From: Adiantum capillus-veneris
Lineage: Eukaryota; Streptophyta; Polypodiopsida; Polypodiales; Pteridaceae
Assembly (NCBI GenBank): GCA_014529385.2
Contig: CM043960.1
Location: 37,216,781-37,274,780 of the forward strand
Direction of reading: 5' to 3'
DNA: 58,000 bases
The notes beneath the pieces were generated by a model. The model did no database searches and had not been told where the DNA came from. It was given only the letters and a program-made list of their open reading frames with translations. Both the position numbers and the translations under genes were made by a program. Each line of letters opens with the position of its first letter. Position 1 is the first letter of the stretch. Of the stretch, positions 20,585 through 30,965 are shown piece by piece.

Positions 20585-21300
20585 CATAGCCATTACAAGA
20601 TACATGGCATCATCCCAGAACTCCTTGAAGAACTCTATTGTCATTCCATCCCAATTTGGCAACTTCTCCCTACCCAAGTAATGTAGGGCAAGCGAGCATT
20701 CATCTTCGATGATTGAGCATTCTAAGAGGTCTGCTTCTACGAATGGTATAGTTTTGTTGACGATATTGAGTAGTGATGTCCTTGTTTCTTTGACTTCTTT
20801 AGGTTGATCATGCTCTTATTTCCTTACGTTGGTCGTTATTGTTTTTATGGTACCCTGTCTCTTCTTGGTTTTCAAAGTTCTCTAAGAAGGCGCTTGATTG
20901 GTAGCTCCACACTTGAGATAGATTTGTCTAGAAAATATCCTTGCTTTCCTTACTTCTTCAAGCTACTGATCAGTAAGATATGCTTTTATTACAAGCCATA
21001 TTTTGTGCTCCATCTCTATGACCTTTCATTCTTACCTTTTGCGAGTAAGTGCTTCCATTTCCTCTTTCAATTTTTGGTGCTTGTCCAAGCCTTCTTAGGG
21101 CATTCATATTTTTCTTTGATCCATCCTAGTTTGAGTGATATGGTTGAGTGATCTAATAGGCTTTAAGAGTTATCAACCTTCATCTTGATGGAATGGAGGG
21201 GGGGGGGGGGAGGAAGCAGATCAGTTTGATGGGAGCAATAGTATCTCTGTCCATTTTGGATGTTGTGTTAGCATATTGGAGGCTTATATACATAAAGCCC
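20585..21300 (-). pseudogene. LINE-2 ORF2 linker and reverse transcriptase start
   Basis: The minus-strand reading near 20745-20585 gives ECSIIEDECSLALHYLGREK, PNWDGMTIEFFKEFWDDAM, matching LINE-1 KAFFEEECSAALKALGNEK and GWDGLTSKFFREFWDDLKG. This is the RT motif just before the palm. 21300-20760 is the poorly conserved linker after the endonuclease, with many stops. A G13 run lies at 21198-21210. Confidence 0.75.
21198..21210. repeat. Poly-G tract (13 G)
   Basis: Uninterrupted G run in the LINE-2 ORF2 linker. Confidence 0.93.
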
Positions 21301-21835
21301 GTTGAGTTACACCATAGACCATAGAGCCATCAATACCCATTTCTTGCACATGGTTTCCCACCCTCTCAATAAGCTAAAGGGGCCTATCTTGTGCTTTGTA
21401 TAGTCCACCATATTTAAATCTCCCATGAGGCAGCAATCCCCCTCAATATGAGAGTTTCTAAGGTCCACCCACAATTTGGCTCTCACATTGGCACTGCATG
21501 GCCATACACATTTAAAATGGTTAGTGCTTGTCATGCCCATTTGATCTTTATGCCTAGGAGTCTCCCTAAAGTGTGATTCAAGACTACTTGAGGTTCAAGG
21601 TCTCTGTCTACAATGGTCAGAACACCACTAAAGGCATCGTTTTCTTTGCCATAGAATACTAGCATCTTTCCTAGGGCTTGTTTCCTACTGCTAGTGGCAT
21701 CCAAGTTATGCTCTTGGATAGCCCAGTAGTTGACTTCCTTCTCGTTCCTTGCCACATCCCAAAAAAGGGCATGCTTTTTACACGACTGTATGCCCTTCAC
21801 ATTCCATGATTGTATAGTTAGTTCCTCCATCATTG
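21301..21835 (-). pseudogene. LINE-2 ORF2 apurinic-type endonuclease domain
   Basis: ORF2 starts MMEELTIQSWNVKG at ATG 21833. The catalytic Asn (SWNVKG), Glu (WAIQEHNLD) and the later GDLNMV (Asp/Asn) are present, with VLTIVDRDLEPQVVLNH between. A frameshift near 21535 splits the domain. It is about 60% similar by eye to the LINE-1 domain at 55461-56397. The endonuclease would nick target DNA to prime reverse transcription. Confidence 0.85.
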
Positions 21836-23212
21836 AGAAAGTGGCACAAACTCCTTTACCTTAGGGGTGGTTTCCTTAGACTTCTCTTCTTGGGATCATC
21901 CTCCATGAGTTCAAGTTCCCCCTCCTCATTGTGCTTTGGCTGTGACCTAATTTTGGCAGCTACCATCTTAGTGACTTTGGGGCGGGTTCTTTGAATTTGC
22001 ATCATGAAGCACTTGGAATAGATTTGCATTATTGGAGCCATTGTTTTGTTTGGAGGATTTTCTTTGGGGCTACCTAGTGGCCCGATCTTGTAGTTTAAAT
22101 CACTTGCATGAAATGTTGGCGATTATCTGACACACATCATCTTCTCTTCTGAAGACAAGCGAGAGAATAAGTTTTTGAATGATCGAAGCTTGTGGTTTCT
22201 TGTGAAGAGGAGCTGCGAACCTACAATTGGGGACAACCTTTTCTCCAATATCTGAGGCTTTATTATCCTTGTCTAGATTTTATTATGGTTTTTTATTGAG
22301 TTTTGTAGCCTAGAAAGCATTCGATTGTCACAATGTCCCCCTTGAGGGTTTCCCACTTCCATCATTGTCTGTGTGGTTTCTAAAGGGGTATTCTCACCTC
22401 TCTTAAGTCAACTATACTGGTTAGATTATTTGGGCACGCTCTTGCAAAGTGGCCACTTCTCTTGTATTTGTAGCATGCCCCAAAGAACGTGTTGAATTTT
22501 AGTGGAATTTTCTTGAGGTTGGCCTCCATAGTTACACCCATATGTTTGGATTGTGGTTTCTGATTATCCCAACAGATGCATACTTTGTTTGCAGCTGTGC
22601 CAAGCTTTCTACTAGAATGGATGAACAACCGGGTTCCTAGTGTATATTCCATGCAGTCTTTCAAATTGCTAAATAGCCATAATAGAAGGTCGACAAACTC
22701 CACCCATACTTTCCAAAAATCTCTAAAAAATGTCCGAGGTTTGAAATGGAAGGGTCCCATTGGTATACACAGACTAGCGATCTGCTAAGCTATAGCAAAC
22801 TTTTGTGCATGACTCTTGATGCTGTTGCAGTGTTCTTAAAATGAATTGTCCAGAATCCCTTTGTCAAATGCTAGACAAAATCCACGAAGATATTGTGATT
22901 TAGAACTCTCGGGCCATAGAACCAGATGATGAGTTCGTCCTTGGCCAAAACTCTGCCAATGAGCCCAAACACCAACATTGATCCAACCAGCTCTACCAAC
23001 TGTCTTTTGATCACCGTTGGCAAGACCACAACGGTGCATGCGTTTTCAATTTCCACTCTCTGTGGCTTTAATGCCTGGAAAGTGTTGTCTCCTGTGGTGA
23101 CATCCGTGGTGGATTTGGATGTGTTTGACTCCCTAAGTGATCTCTTTTTTGCCGTTCGAAGCTTCGCTTTAACTAATTTTACAGGATTGCACCCACTCAC
23201 CCACACCAGCAT
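21834..23212 (-). pseudogene. LINE-2 ORF1 (DUF4283, CCHC knuckle)
   Basis: Minus strand. 23212-22871 matches the DUF4283 start: IENACTVVVLPTVIKRQLVE, VGSMLVFGLIGRV, like LINE-1 EDAIIVVVLPAIVKKQLAEV. 22760-22380 gives VWVEFVDLLLWLFSNLKDCM and a damaged zinc knuckle (CYKYKRSGHFARACP, second Cys replaced by Tyr). 22041-21836 is the Lys-rich C-terminal part, ending P-L-S-Q at a TGA that overlaps the ORF2 ATG. ORF1 proteins bind element RNA. The 5' part is partly duplicated (22962-23527). Confidence 0.8.
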
Positions 23213-23527
23213 GTCTCAAGGGTTGAACCATAGTGGGTGCGCGTAGCCCAAACACCAACATTGATCCAACCAGCTCTACCAACTGTCTTTTGATCACCGT
23301 TGGCAAGACCACAACGGTGCATGCGTTTTCAATTTCCACTCTCTGTGGCTTTAATGCCTGGAAGGTGTTGTCTCCTGTGGTGACATCCGTGGTGGATTTG
23401 GATGTGTTTGACTCCCTGAGTGATCTCTTTTTTGCCGTTCGAAGCTTCGCTTTAACTAATTTTACAGGATTGCACCCACTCACCCACACCCGCATGTCTC
23501 AAGGGTTGAACCATAGTGGGTGCGCGT
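22962..23527. repeat. 283-bp direct tandem duplication
   Basis: 22962-23244 is repeated at 23245-23527. I count three differences (CTGGAAAGTG/CTGGAAGGTG, CCTAAGTG/CCTGAGTG, ACCAGCATG/ACCCGCATG), so about 99% identity. Each copy holds LINE-2 ORF1 sequence plus the tail half of the SINE. The two parent ends share a short AGCCC at the breakpoint. Confidence 0.95.
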
Positions 23528-23572
23528 AGAGCCCCTCACCTTTACCACTAGGCCAACACCCCTTAGCTCCAT
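23430..23572 (-). mobile_element. tRNA-derived SINE with target duplications
   Basis: On the minus strand a pol III A-box-like TTGGCCTAGTGG (23556-23545) is followed by a B-box-like GGTTCAACCCTTG (23512-23500). The element ends GCTTCGAACGGCAAAAAA. The 13-bp AAGAGATCACTCA (minus strand) lies on both sides: at 23572-23584 before the head and about 23417-23430 after the A-tail, a target duplication. Length is about 140 bp. It sits in LINE-2 ORF1. A-to-B-box spacing is longer than in a tRNA, which suits a diverged SINE head. It is not a functional tRNA gene. Confidence 0.75.
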
Positions 23573-24616
23573 GAGTGATCTCTTAAGGCGAGAACTTTCA
23601 CATAGCAAGAGACGTACCCATCGCCCAAGGAGTTCTGGACTCGAGACTGGTTACTCACGAGGGAAATAAGAAGACTCCTTTGCAAAGAAGGTTTACGAAG
23701 GATTATTTGTTCAAGCTGGAATGAGATTCTAGGATGTAGATGATGTATCGGGAATAAGTTCATGTATGCCACATGGTCTTAACGACTGAGAGGGAGGCTT
23801 TTAAAGTTCTTTTTTGAAAGAAAAGAAGGAAAGGCGTTACAACGTAAGCAAGCTGCAATGCTAGACGTAAATTATTGCCAACCCAATGGGCTCTCAGATT
23901 CTGCCTCGTGGATTCTCGACTTTCGACGATCTAAATTCAAAGCCAAGACTCCAATTGATCGCTAGATGGTTGCTCGAAATTCAATCCAGATCTTTGCATA
24001 TTAGAGCCTAGACTAGATCTAGAGTCTAGACACTGGCGTGTGGAATCTGGAGTCTGGAACTGCTTTTTCGCTCGTGTGGCGCTGCTTTGGCGGTTGCTGT
24101 CTGAATGAGACGAGATTCACTTTGAGATACACGATATATTTTTTACGTGCATGCATATCTTTACAATTAAAAAAATGTTTAGGCCTATCGGGCTTATTAT
24201 TAGTTGGCATTGAGCCTAGGCGACCTTTCCCACCAGTGTTAGAAGAAACCAAGGTCCAGTGTATTTTAACCGCCTGAAATTGTAAAATCCCGGTTAGATT
24301 TTGAGCTTGCTTTTAAGAAAACCGTGGAATTTCCACAAGTTTTAAAGAATTACAGGCAAAAGCTTCAAATTTTGACCTAAAAGGCGGGAGAATTTCAAGT
24401 TTGCTCTGAATTTCACAGGTTAGGAATAATGTATTATTCTAGCCATGTTTCCCATCTAACGGGGCATGGTCGAGTAGATATCTTGATTAGAGTGCCGTCA
24501 TGAAGACTTATGATAGCCAAGATCAGCTTAATTGTAGATTAGGGAAGCCTACATGGGGGTAGGGGTGATTATTCCCTCTAAAAAAAAGCACAAGAAAATT
24601 TCACCCTTAGGTACGC

Positions 24617-24641
24617 GGGGGGGGGGGGGGGGGGGGGGGGG
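24617..24641. repeat. Poly-G tract (25 G)
   Basis: Uninterrupted G run, directly at the 3' side of the tRNA-like repeat on the minus strand (as poly-C). Confidence 0.95.
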
Positions 24642-24830
24642 CAGCACATGACTAAAGAACACGGGGTCTTTAATGAAGACCCCGTCATGGGATCGAGGGC
24701 AGGCGTGGAACGCGCGAATCTCGAGGGAGATGGACGTCCAACAAAAAATGCAAGTCAACCCCCTCCTTGACGGTTCGAAGCCGACACCTTGACCACGGTA
24801 GTATGTTGAGCTAACCACGCATGCAAGTGC
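24642..24830 (-). repeat. tRNA-like (SINE-type) repeat beside a homopolymer
   Basis: Minus strand TGGTTAGCTCAAC (A-box-like, 24817-24804) and GGCTTCGAACC (B-box-like, 24782-24772) lie at about tRNA spacing. The body ends with a small inverted repeat, GGGGTCTTCATTAAAGACCCC, and then poly-C. A related 3' part (GATCCCATGA...GGGATCTTCATTGAAGAC) occurs on the plus strand at about 24985-25015, also followed by a homopolymer (25030-25050). No target duplication was found. Confidence 0.5.
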
Positions 24831-24929
24831 ATTTCGGTGTCAACAAGGCGATAAATAAACTATATAACCTAAACTTCTACAGAGAAAGGTAAACTAAGAC
24901 AGAAAAAGTAAACGTGGACACATCCGTTT

Positions 24930-25050
24930 AAAATTGGACGATCGAACCTACCTCGTGTTTTGGGCGCGTAACTGCTCGCCGTGGATCCCATGAGGGATCT
25001 TCATTGAAGACACAACATGTTACTTAGTTGGGGGGGGGGGGGGGGGGGGG
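24930..25050 (+). repeat. Related tRNA-like repeat fragment ending in poly-G (21 G at 25030-25050)
   Basis: Shares GATCCCATGA and the CTTCATTGAAGAC hairpin with the repeat at 24642-24830 but in opposite orientation. A possible B-box-like CGATCGAACC lies near 24939-24948; no A-box seen. Confidence 0.4.
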
Positions 25051-27340
25051 ATCATAAAAGAGAGACGGATGGGATTGATGTGCCATGCTTTGTGTCACAC
25101 ACACGCGTGAGCGGGTGGGGGTTAAGACCTTTGTTTTATAGGTGAAGTTACTGGGAGGGGGAATGAACCTTGGATGCAATTTAGCCCATTATGGCCCTAC
25201 ATAGTTGATGAACCTGATTTTTCTTAGCTAAAATCTAAACCCTCTATTTTTTTGTTATTTTTGTTATATAATATTATAAGAATCTTATTTTTTGCCATTG
25301 GTGATTCTTAGGGGACGAGAACGACTTAGAGGGAACTTGGAAGCTGGAAGCTCGAAGAGATGTCTACCCTAGCTTCACAGAGAGAATAGTGATAGCGGTA
25401 ACTTCATGAGCTGAACAATCGAAGGTTTGTAAGTCAAGAGGAGACTCTTCATGGTTACAATTCTAGCAAAGGACACATCCTAACAAAAATTGATGTCGTC
25501 ACCGCAGCTGCATTGTAGGACATTTCAAGCTCCAAGTATTTGCATATTCCATTTACAACTTATTTCTACTTCTCTTGCTCATTGTGTATCTTGTAGAAAA
25601 TGATTTTTAGTATTGCTACGCAATGTTTTCAAAGTGCACCCTTTCTCATTGTACTTCAGAATTTTCTTTACAAGTTACAATTGTTTGAAAACGCATGTGA
25701 AAAATTTGGATTTTGGTAAAGCTTTCATTGGAAGGGCATGGAAAATTTTGCCCTTCATTTTGAAGGTCGAAATGCCAAACAACCCTTCTCGTGGGATGGA
25801 CACTCTTGAAAATTTCCCTTCCCTAGGATGGGTAAGGATGCCTTGCAATTTTCAGGCCTGCTTGGAAGCAATCTGTGTTGGGTTGCCATGATAGATGGTC
25901 ACAAATTTGAGTGTTTTAGAGCCTGGTCGCATGAGTGCAGGAGCCTGCTCATTAGCCGGTTACCAACAGGTAAACTAGAGAGAGAAAATGCAATCACATC
26001 ACCTCGTAAGCAACGTTTGGACCTCGTGAGCTGCAAGATAATCGCCTCGAGTGAAGTGAGATTTTCACTAAACCAGAGTAGCCGCCCCGCTCAGGGAACC
26101 CCCTCCCTTTGAACGCCTTCTACTTGAGAAGTTGACCTGCTCTCCTGAGGTAATCATTTAGCCATCATTTAGTGAATGAAAACCGAGTGACTGGGCAGAC
26201 TAGCTGCTTGGCAGCCTCACGCGACCAAGTCCTTATACACTTATTTTGTCCTCCCTAGTCCTTTAAAGCGAGAAGCAATCTGGGTGCTAGATCTAAATTG
26301 CTTTTGACCATTAAGGAGTTGCATGCATTAATGTTTTGGGAGAATCGCAAGTGATGAGTGATTTAGTAGTCATGGGTTAGTGTTTGCTAGGCTCGTAAAT
26401 TTTTGAGGTTTCATGGCAATAATTTTGGCCCTCAGTTGGAGGAAGGCCTTAAAGCATGTGCAAACAGAGAGACTAGAGTGCACGATAGGCTCTTACTCGG
26501 GAGGATTGATGTTTCTAGCACAAAGTACATGTGTATTAATATTATCTTTCTCTAATGACATTTGTTTCTCATATTCCAAGGGTCACACGGTGTTTTTGCT
26601 TTGCGATATGTCCAAACATTGACTTTTTATAGAGGATTTTTGAATTTCCTATGCCATGTATACCCATGGGTTGGAGTTCGAGTTCATGTGTCCCATTCAC
26701 AGCAACCTCTACACAAAACAATCAATCATGCATCGCTTATTCTTTTAAGGTAGAGGAACCAAGGAGCAACATACTACATTTGTTGCGGCATGTTTCTCGC
26801 ACATCGTTGTGTGGTTGTATGTGTGGGTGTACCCTTCCACATAGCATATTGCTAGGCTCACAAGTGCTCATGGAAGCCAAGCCTTAAACATGTAGATCGC
26901 TACCATATTGTGGACAAATCGTTTACTTGCTATGGTTGGGTTTGTGAACAAATGTTGCAATAAACAAACAAACCTCTTTTTTGGGCCATACTCACTATTG
27001 TTAGATTGTGAGTGGTAGAGTTGTATTATATCAAAGAAGAATGTACTTAAGCCTTAAGCATGCTATGTGCCTTGAGGAGCCAAAAGATATAATAGGGTGC
27101 TGACTTTAGTCTTTTCTTAGCCACTGTTACAAATCCACTTCGTGCTATGTTTCAACTGGAAGTTCAAAGCCCATATTTAACACTTTCTCTAATTTTGAAA
27201 AGTGCTTGTTTCCACTTCTCAGAGTCTTTGTGTTTTCCGATAGAGAGAATCCATTCTCTGCTTTCATGCATGAGTTCTTCAAACTTGGTTGTGATAGGGT
27301 TTCTTTTGAATAATCAATGATTGCTTGATTTCCAAGTTTG
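25051..27340. other. Stretch without a recognisable gene
   Basis: ORFs at 25613-25891, 25828-26112 and 26413-26887 overlap in different frames and carry no domain I recognise. No repeat boundary was identified. Confidence 0.4.
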
Positions 27341-27344
27341 TCTG

Positions 27345-27453
<109 letters not shown>

Positions 27454-27469
27454 CATGTGGAATGGGTTA

Positions 27470-27900
27470 AACACTTATGAAAACTATTTTGGGTTGGTAA
27501 TTAGAGTTAGTTCAAATCAACTTAGCACTTTTGATCAGACAAGACTTGAGCTGGAAATGACACTGAACACTGGAACTAGAAATGAGAATAAAGACTGAAA
27601 CTGGAATGTGTATTCAGATTAGTAGACACAAGTACATCAGTTTGTCAAGTATGCTCAAAGCTTAATTATGATTACAAGATACAAGAGCGTACAGAGCTCC
27701 ACACTGGCTCCTAAAAGGAATACAAGTGATCAATAGCCAAGGATAGCCTGTAAACTTGAGTAATGGGTCCTATTTATTGTCTTTCGACTGGACATTGTAC
27801 ATTGTACCAATTACCGCGGTAACTGTTCTTGGGAGTTACCAGTCCAGCCGCATGCTAAGTTAGCAGTTTTTCTCGCTATCTACAACCATTCCCCCTTTTC
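27470..27900 (-). repeat. Gypsy LTR fragment (same family as 19115-19608)
   Basis: Same block order as the Gypsy-1 LTR: ATTAGAGTTAGTTCA, TGTGTATTCAGATTAGTAG, TACAAGAGCGTACAGAGCTC, GGGTCCTATTTATTG. No PBS or gag follows on its inner side, so it stands alone. An inverted copy of part of it lies at 28085-28250. Confidence 0.7.
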
Positions 27901-28084
27901 TTTGAATTTTGGTATAACTCAAAATTTCTAGGAGGTGTTGAACAATTAAACATTGTCAGTTCAACAGATCCGTTTTGGTCTTTGTCTTTTTACCATATGA
28001 ACTTGCATCTGTCTTGGGTGTTGATCTTTTGACTCCCACTATTGCTACTTTCTTAAATTTGCCTTCAGTTGTCTGAGTTAGTGT

Positions 28085-28250
28085 TGGAGCTCTGTACGCT
28101 CTTGTATCTTGTAATCTTAATTAAGCCATGAGCATACTTGACTCAGTGTTGTACTTGTATCTATTGATCTGAATACACATTCCAATTTCAATGTTCATTC
28201 TCATTTCTAGTTCCAATGTTAACAGAAATAGATTTGAGTCTTGTGCTAAT
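28085..28250 (+). repeat. Inverted copy of the Gypsy LTR fragment
   Basis: GAGCTCTGTACGCTCTTGTA, ATCTGAATACACATTCCA and TCATTTCTAGTTCCA are reverse complements of blocks in 27560-27700. Its orientation agrees with the plus-strand Gypsy-2 pol downstream, so it is probably the remains of that element's 5' LTR. Confidence 0.78.
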
Positions 28251-28559
28251 GGACAAAGAACAAGCTAAAAGTTAGAAGAAACACTATCCAGAGAAATTCA
28301 TTGAGGTGAATATTGGGGAAAGATTAGTTCAGTAAGATGGACAACCAACATAGCAGCAAGGGAGTGATTTTAGACCAGCAGAGGAAAGCAATCAAGCAAG
28401 TTCGAATCAAGAGAATCCACCAATTGATGAGACAAAAATTTAGAATGGATTAGTGAAGTTGAGCAATCCATTTTATGATTATGATATTGGCATAAGGACT
28501 GAAAATGAAGTGGAGTCACTAGCTAAACAAAAAGAAGGAGGCGCAAATTTGTTGTTCCA
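28251..28559 (+). other. Gypsy-2 remnant between LTR and pol
   Basis: Gln/Glu-rich short readings with many stops; no domain. The end (GVPYDQE-like, EIKEWNLGS) resembles the linker before RT. Confidence 0.35.
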
Positions 28560-29500
28560 TATGATCAAGAAATCAAGGAATGGAATCTTGGCTCAAAGGA
28601 GAACCCTTAAATGATCAAAATGACTGAGCATTTGAAGCCAGAGATGAAGGAGAAAGAAAAGGCACTATTCCAAAAATACAAGGACATATTTTCTTGGGAG
28701 AGGTGTGCCAACATCGAATACCACTAAAACCAGATGCCAAGCCAGTAAGCCTACAGAGATCTAGGGTGAACCACAACTATGCCAAAAAGTCAATGAGGAG
28801 ATAGATCGTGACAATCTTCTCAAGGCAGGGTTCATAACAGAAGTGGCAAGCAGCGACTGGGTATTTCCAATAGTGATAGTTCCCAAGATGAATGGAAATT
28901 TAAGGGTATGTGTAGACTACAAGAAGTTAAAATGCTCAGACTATCAAGTACCCTTTCCCACTACCTTTTATAGACATGTTACTGGACGAGATTGCAGGCC
29001 ACGAAATGTACAATTTTATGGAGGATACAATGGTTACAATCAACTTAAGATTGCACCTGAAGATCGAGCCAAAACCATATTCATCACTGAATGGGGAGCA
29101 TTTATGTATCTGGTAATGCCATTTGAACTCTCCAATGCTCCAGCAACCTTCCAAAGATCCAAGATGGAGATATTTAATGTGTTTCTACACAATTTTTTTC
29201 CCATATTTGTAGATGGTTTTATCATCTTCTCTACAGAGGAAATGCATTTGTTATTCTTGGAGATGGTCTTCGAGAGGTGCAGAGAGAAAAGATATATGCC
29301 TATATCCTTTCAAATGAGTGTTCGTGGTATGGAAAGGACAATTGTTGGGACACATTGTTTTTAGAAATGGCCAATGACAAGGTTAAGTGTGTTCAGAAAG
29401 CCAGAGCACCAATGAGAATGTTTGAACTCAGCTCTTTCCTGGGCTATATCAATTTCTATAAAAATTTATTCATATGTTTGCAGCCAAAGCACTTCCTTTG
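28560..29500 (+). pseudogene. Ty3/Gypsy reverse transcriptase (Gypsy-2), broken
   Basis: The plus strand reads HLKPEMKEKEKALFQKYKDI (28635 on), then after stops the main frame at 28843-29364: SDWVFPIVIVPKMNGNLRVC, VDYKKLKCSDYQVPFP, GYNGYNQLKIAPEDRAKTIF, ITEWGAFMYLVMPFELSNAP, ATFQRSKMEIF. The catalytic motif is altered to FVDGFIIF (Y/F-x-D-D became V-D-G), so RT would be dead. The thumb (CVQKARAPMRMFELSSFLGY) follows in another frame. It is the same family as Gypsy-1 at 9656-10620. Confidence 0.88.
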
Positions 29501-29990
29501 TATGAATTAACCAAGAAAGGTGATAAGTTCATTTGGACTTAGGAATGTGAGCAAAGTTTCCTGTGCTTAAAAGAGGCAATCAGCAGGAATTAGTTCTTTG
29601 TCAACCAGATTGAAATGTGATCTTTCATGTGCATGTTGCTGCATCAGAGATGGCGATGGAAATTTACCAGCCCAACCTGATGGGAAGTCAGACTACCTAG
29701 TCTACTTTGCTAGTTGCAGGTTTAGCTTGGATGAACAAGGATACTTTACTATTGAAAGAGAAGCATTATGGTGTTCAATGCCACCAAATTTAGGCATTAT
29801 CTACTAGGAAAATTGTTTCACTTTTATGTGGATCATCAGGCTCTGCTTTTTTTTATCAACAAGGTTATTGTTTAAGGTAGATTAATCAGATGGATGATCT
29901 TAATGGAATTTTAATTCAAGATCTTTCATAAGCCCATTCAAGACTCACTGTGGAGCAGACTTCCTTTCAAAAAGTATTGAAAAGTACTGA
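29501..29990 (+). pseudogene. Gypsy-2 RNase H region, degenerate
   Basis: Follows the RT thumb. Readings in mixed frames show FHVHVAASEMAME, NKDTLLLKEKHYGVQ (FTI-ER-EA-L region) and HFYVDHQALLFF-like (DHQALxF), the usual Gypsy RNase H landmarks, with several stops and shifts. Confidence 0.65.
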
Positions 29991-30290
29991 AGGATATTCA
30001 AAAATGCGGCCTTTGAGATGAATCAATGGATGCTGATTTATTTCACAATTCAGCAATAGAGGAACATGATCCAGAATGGTAGGAAGTGTACGATTTCCTT
30101 TAGAATGGAATATTTTCATATGGTTCATCCTGGGCAAACAACAAAGCAATGATCATCAAAATCCTAAGGTTCACCATCATTGGAGGAGCCTTGTATAGAC
30201 TAGGCATTGATGGAGTTCTTAGAAGATGTGTACCTATGGGAGAAAGAATGGAAGTCATCATAGATATGTGCCTTAATGCGAATGGTAGCT
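29991..30290 (+). pseudogene. Gypsy-2 integrase zinc-finger start, truncated
   Basis: The frame from 30149 gives RFTIIGGALYRLGIDGVLRR, CVPMGERMEVI, matching the segment before the HHCC finger of Gypsy integrases (L-Y-R-[RK]-G-x-x-G-x-L-x-R-C). Similarity stops near 30288, where a short repeat (CCTTAATGCGA, three times to 30330) begins. The integrase core and 3' LTR are missing. Confidence 0.7.
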
Positions 30291-30624
30291 TTAATGCGAG
30301 ATTCACTATGTGCCTTAATGCGAGAGGTAAACATCAATTTTGTACTCCTTAATTGTGCACCTAGTGCTCATTGAGTGTGTACTCGTGTCCACGGCATAGT
30401 GTGTCTTTGTTGAGTTGCCATGTGCTACCTAGTGTTGCACACACAATTGTGCTGCTTTAATAATTATCTTGCCATCTCACACATGTAGATACACTGCTTG
30501 GATAAATTCTTGTGCCATCTCATGTTGCACTCCATGTGTGCCCTTTGTGATGTGTTGCAATCCATGGTTGATTACAATACAATACAATTACAATTACAAT
30601 TCTTGTGTCATTATGTACTACTTA

Positions 30625-30930
30625 TCATTGTGACACTTGTTGATACCTTTGTAATTCTTTTTTATGATATTTGTGGGGTTCATCATGAATGATTGGAGGG
30701 AAACTCAACTCTTCATAATGTTCATCTTTGAAAAAGCTTAGAGGGTCATTTCTTTCACATGGGGCAACAAAGAAAATCTTTTCATTGTGATCCACAACTT
30801 GTTGGGTGGATTCAATATTGTCGAGCATGACATCAAGGGACATTGTCATCTTTAAAATCATTACCATTTGGATGTTGGTTATTTTCTTTGTAGGCTAGTA
30901 AAGTGGTGCAACCATTGTGATTTTAGTGAG
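30625..30930 (-). pseudogene. Helentron N-terminal region fragment
   Basis: Minus strand LDNIESTQQVVDHNEKIFFV, APCERNDPLSFFKDEHYEEL, SFPPI matches the main Helentron at about 48730-48600 (GIESSQQVVDHNDKIFFVAP, SIFKDEYCEELSFPTI). Only this short part of the Rep-helicase protein remains. The opposite-strand fragment at 30966 belongs to another part of the protein. Confidence 0.82.
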
Positions 30931-30965
30931 ATTTTTGCTTTTATACATAGACTTGTTGCTAGTAA

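Larger units (their letters stand above)
20585..23212 (-). mobile_element. Decayed, 3'-truncated L1-type LINE (LINE-2)
   Basis: On the minus strand, ORF1 (DUF4283 and a zinc knuckle), an ATGA junction, an endonuclease and the start of RT follow each other in the order of plant L1 elements. The same family is present at 52495-57950. Similarity ends near 20585, within the RT fingers, so the 3' two thirds of ORF2 are missing. No poly-A is seen there, so later deletion is more likely than normal 5' truncation. Confidence 0.85.

Noticed and set aside
23500-23556. Possible tRNA gene from A-box and B-box
   Set aside because: Box spacing is too long, no cloverleaf with paired acceptor stem can be drawn, and the unit has an A-tail and target duplications, so it is a SINE.
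25613-26887. Series of overlapping plus-strand ORFs
   Set aside because: Frames overlap without a consistent coding pattern and no residue motif is recognisable.
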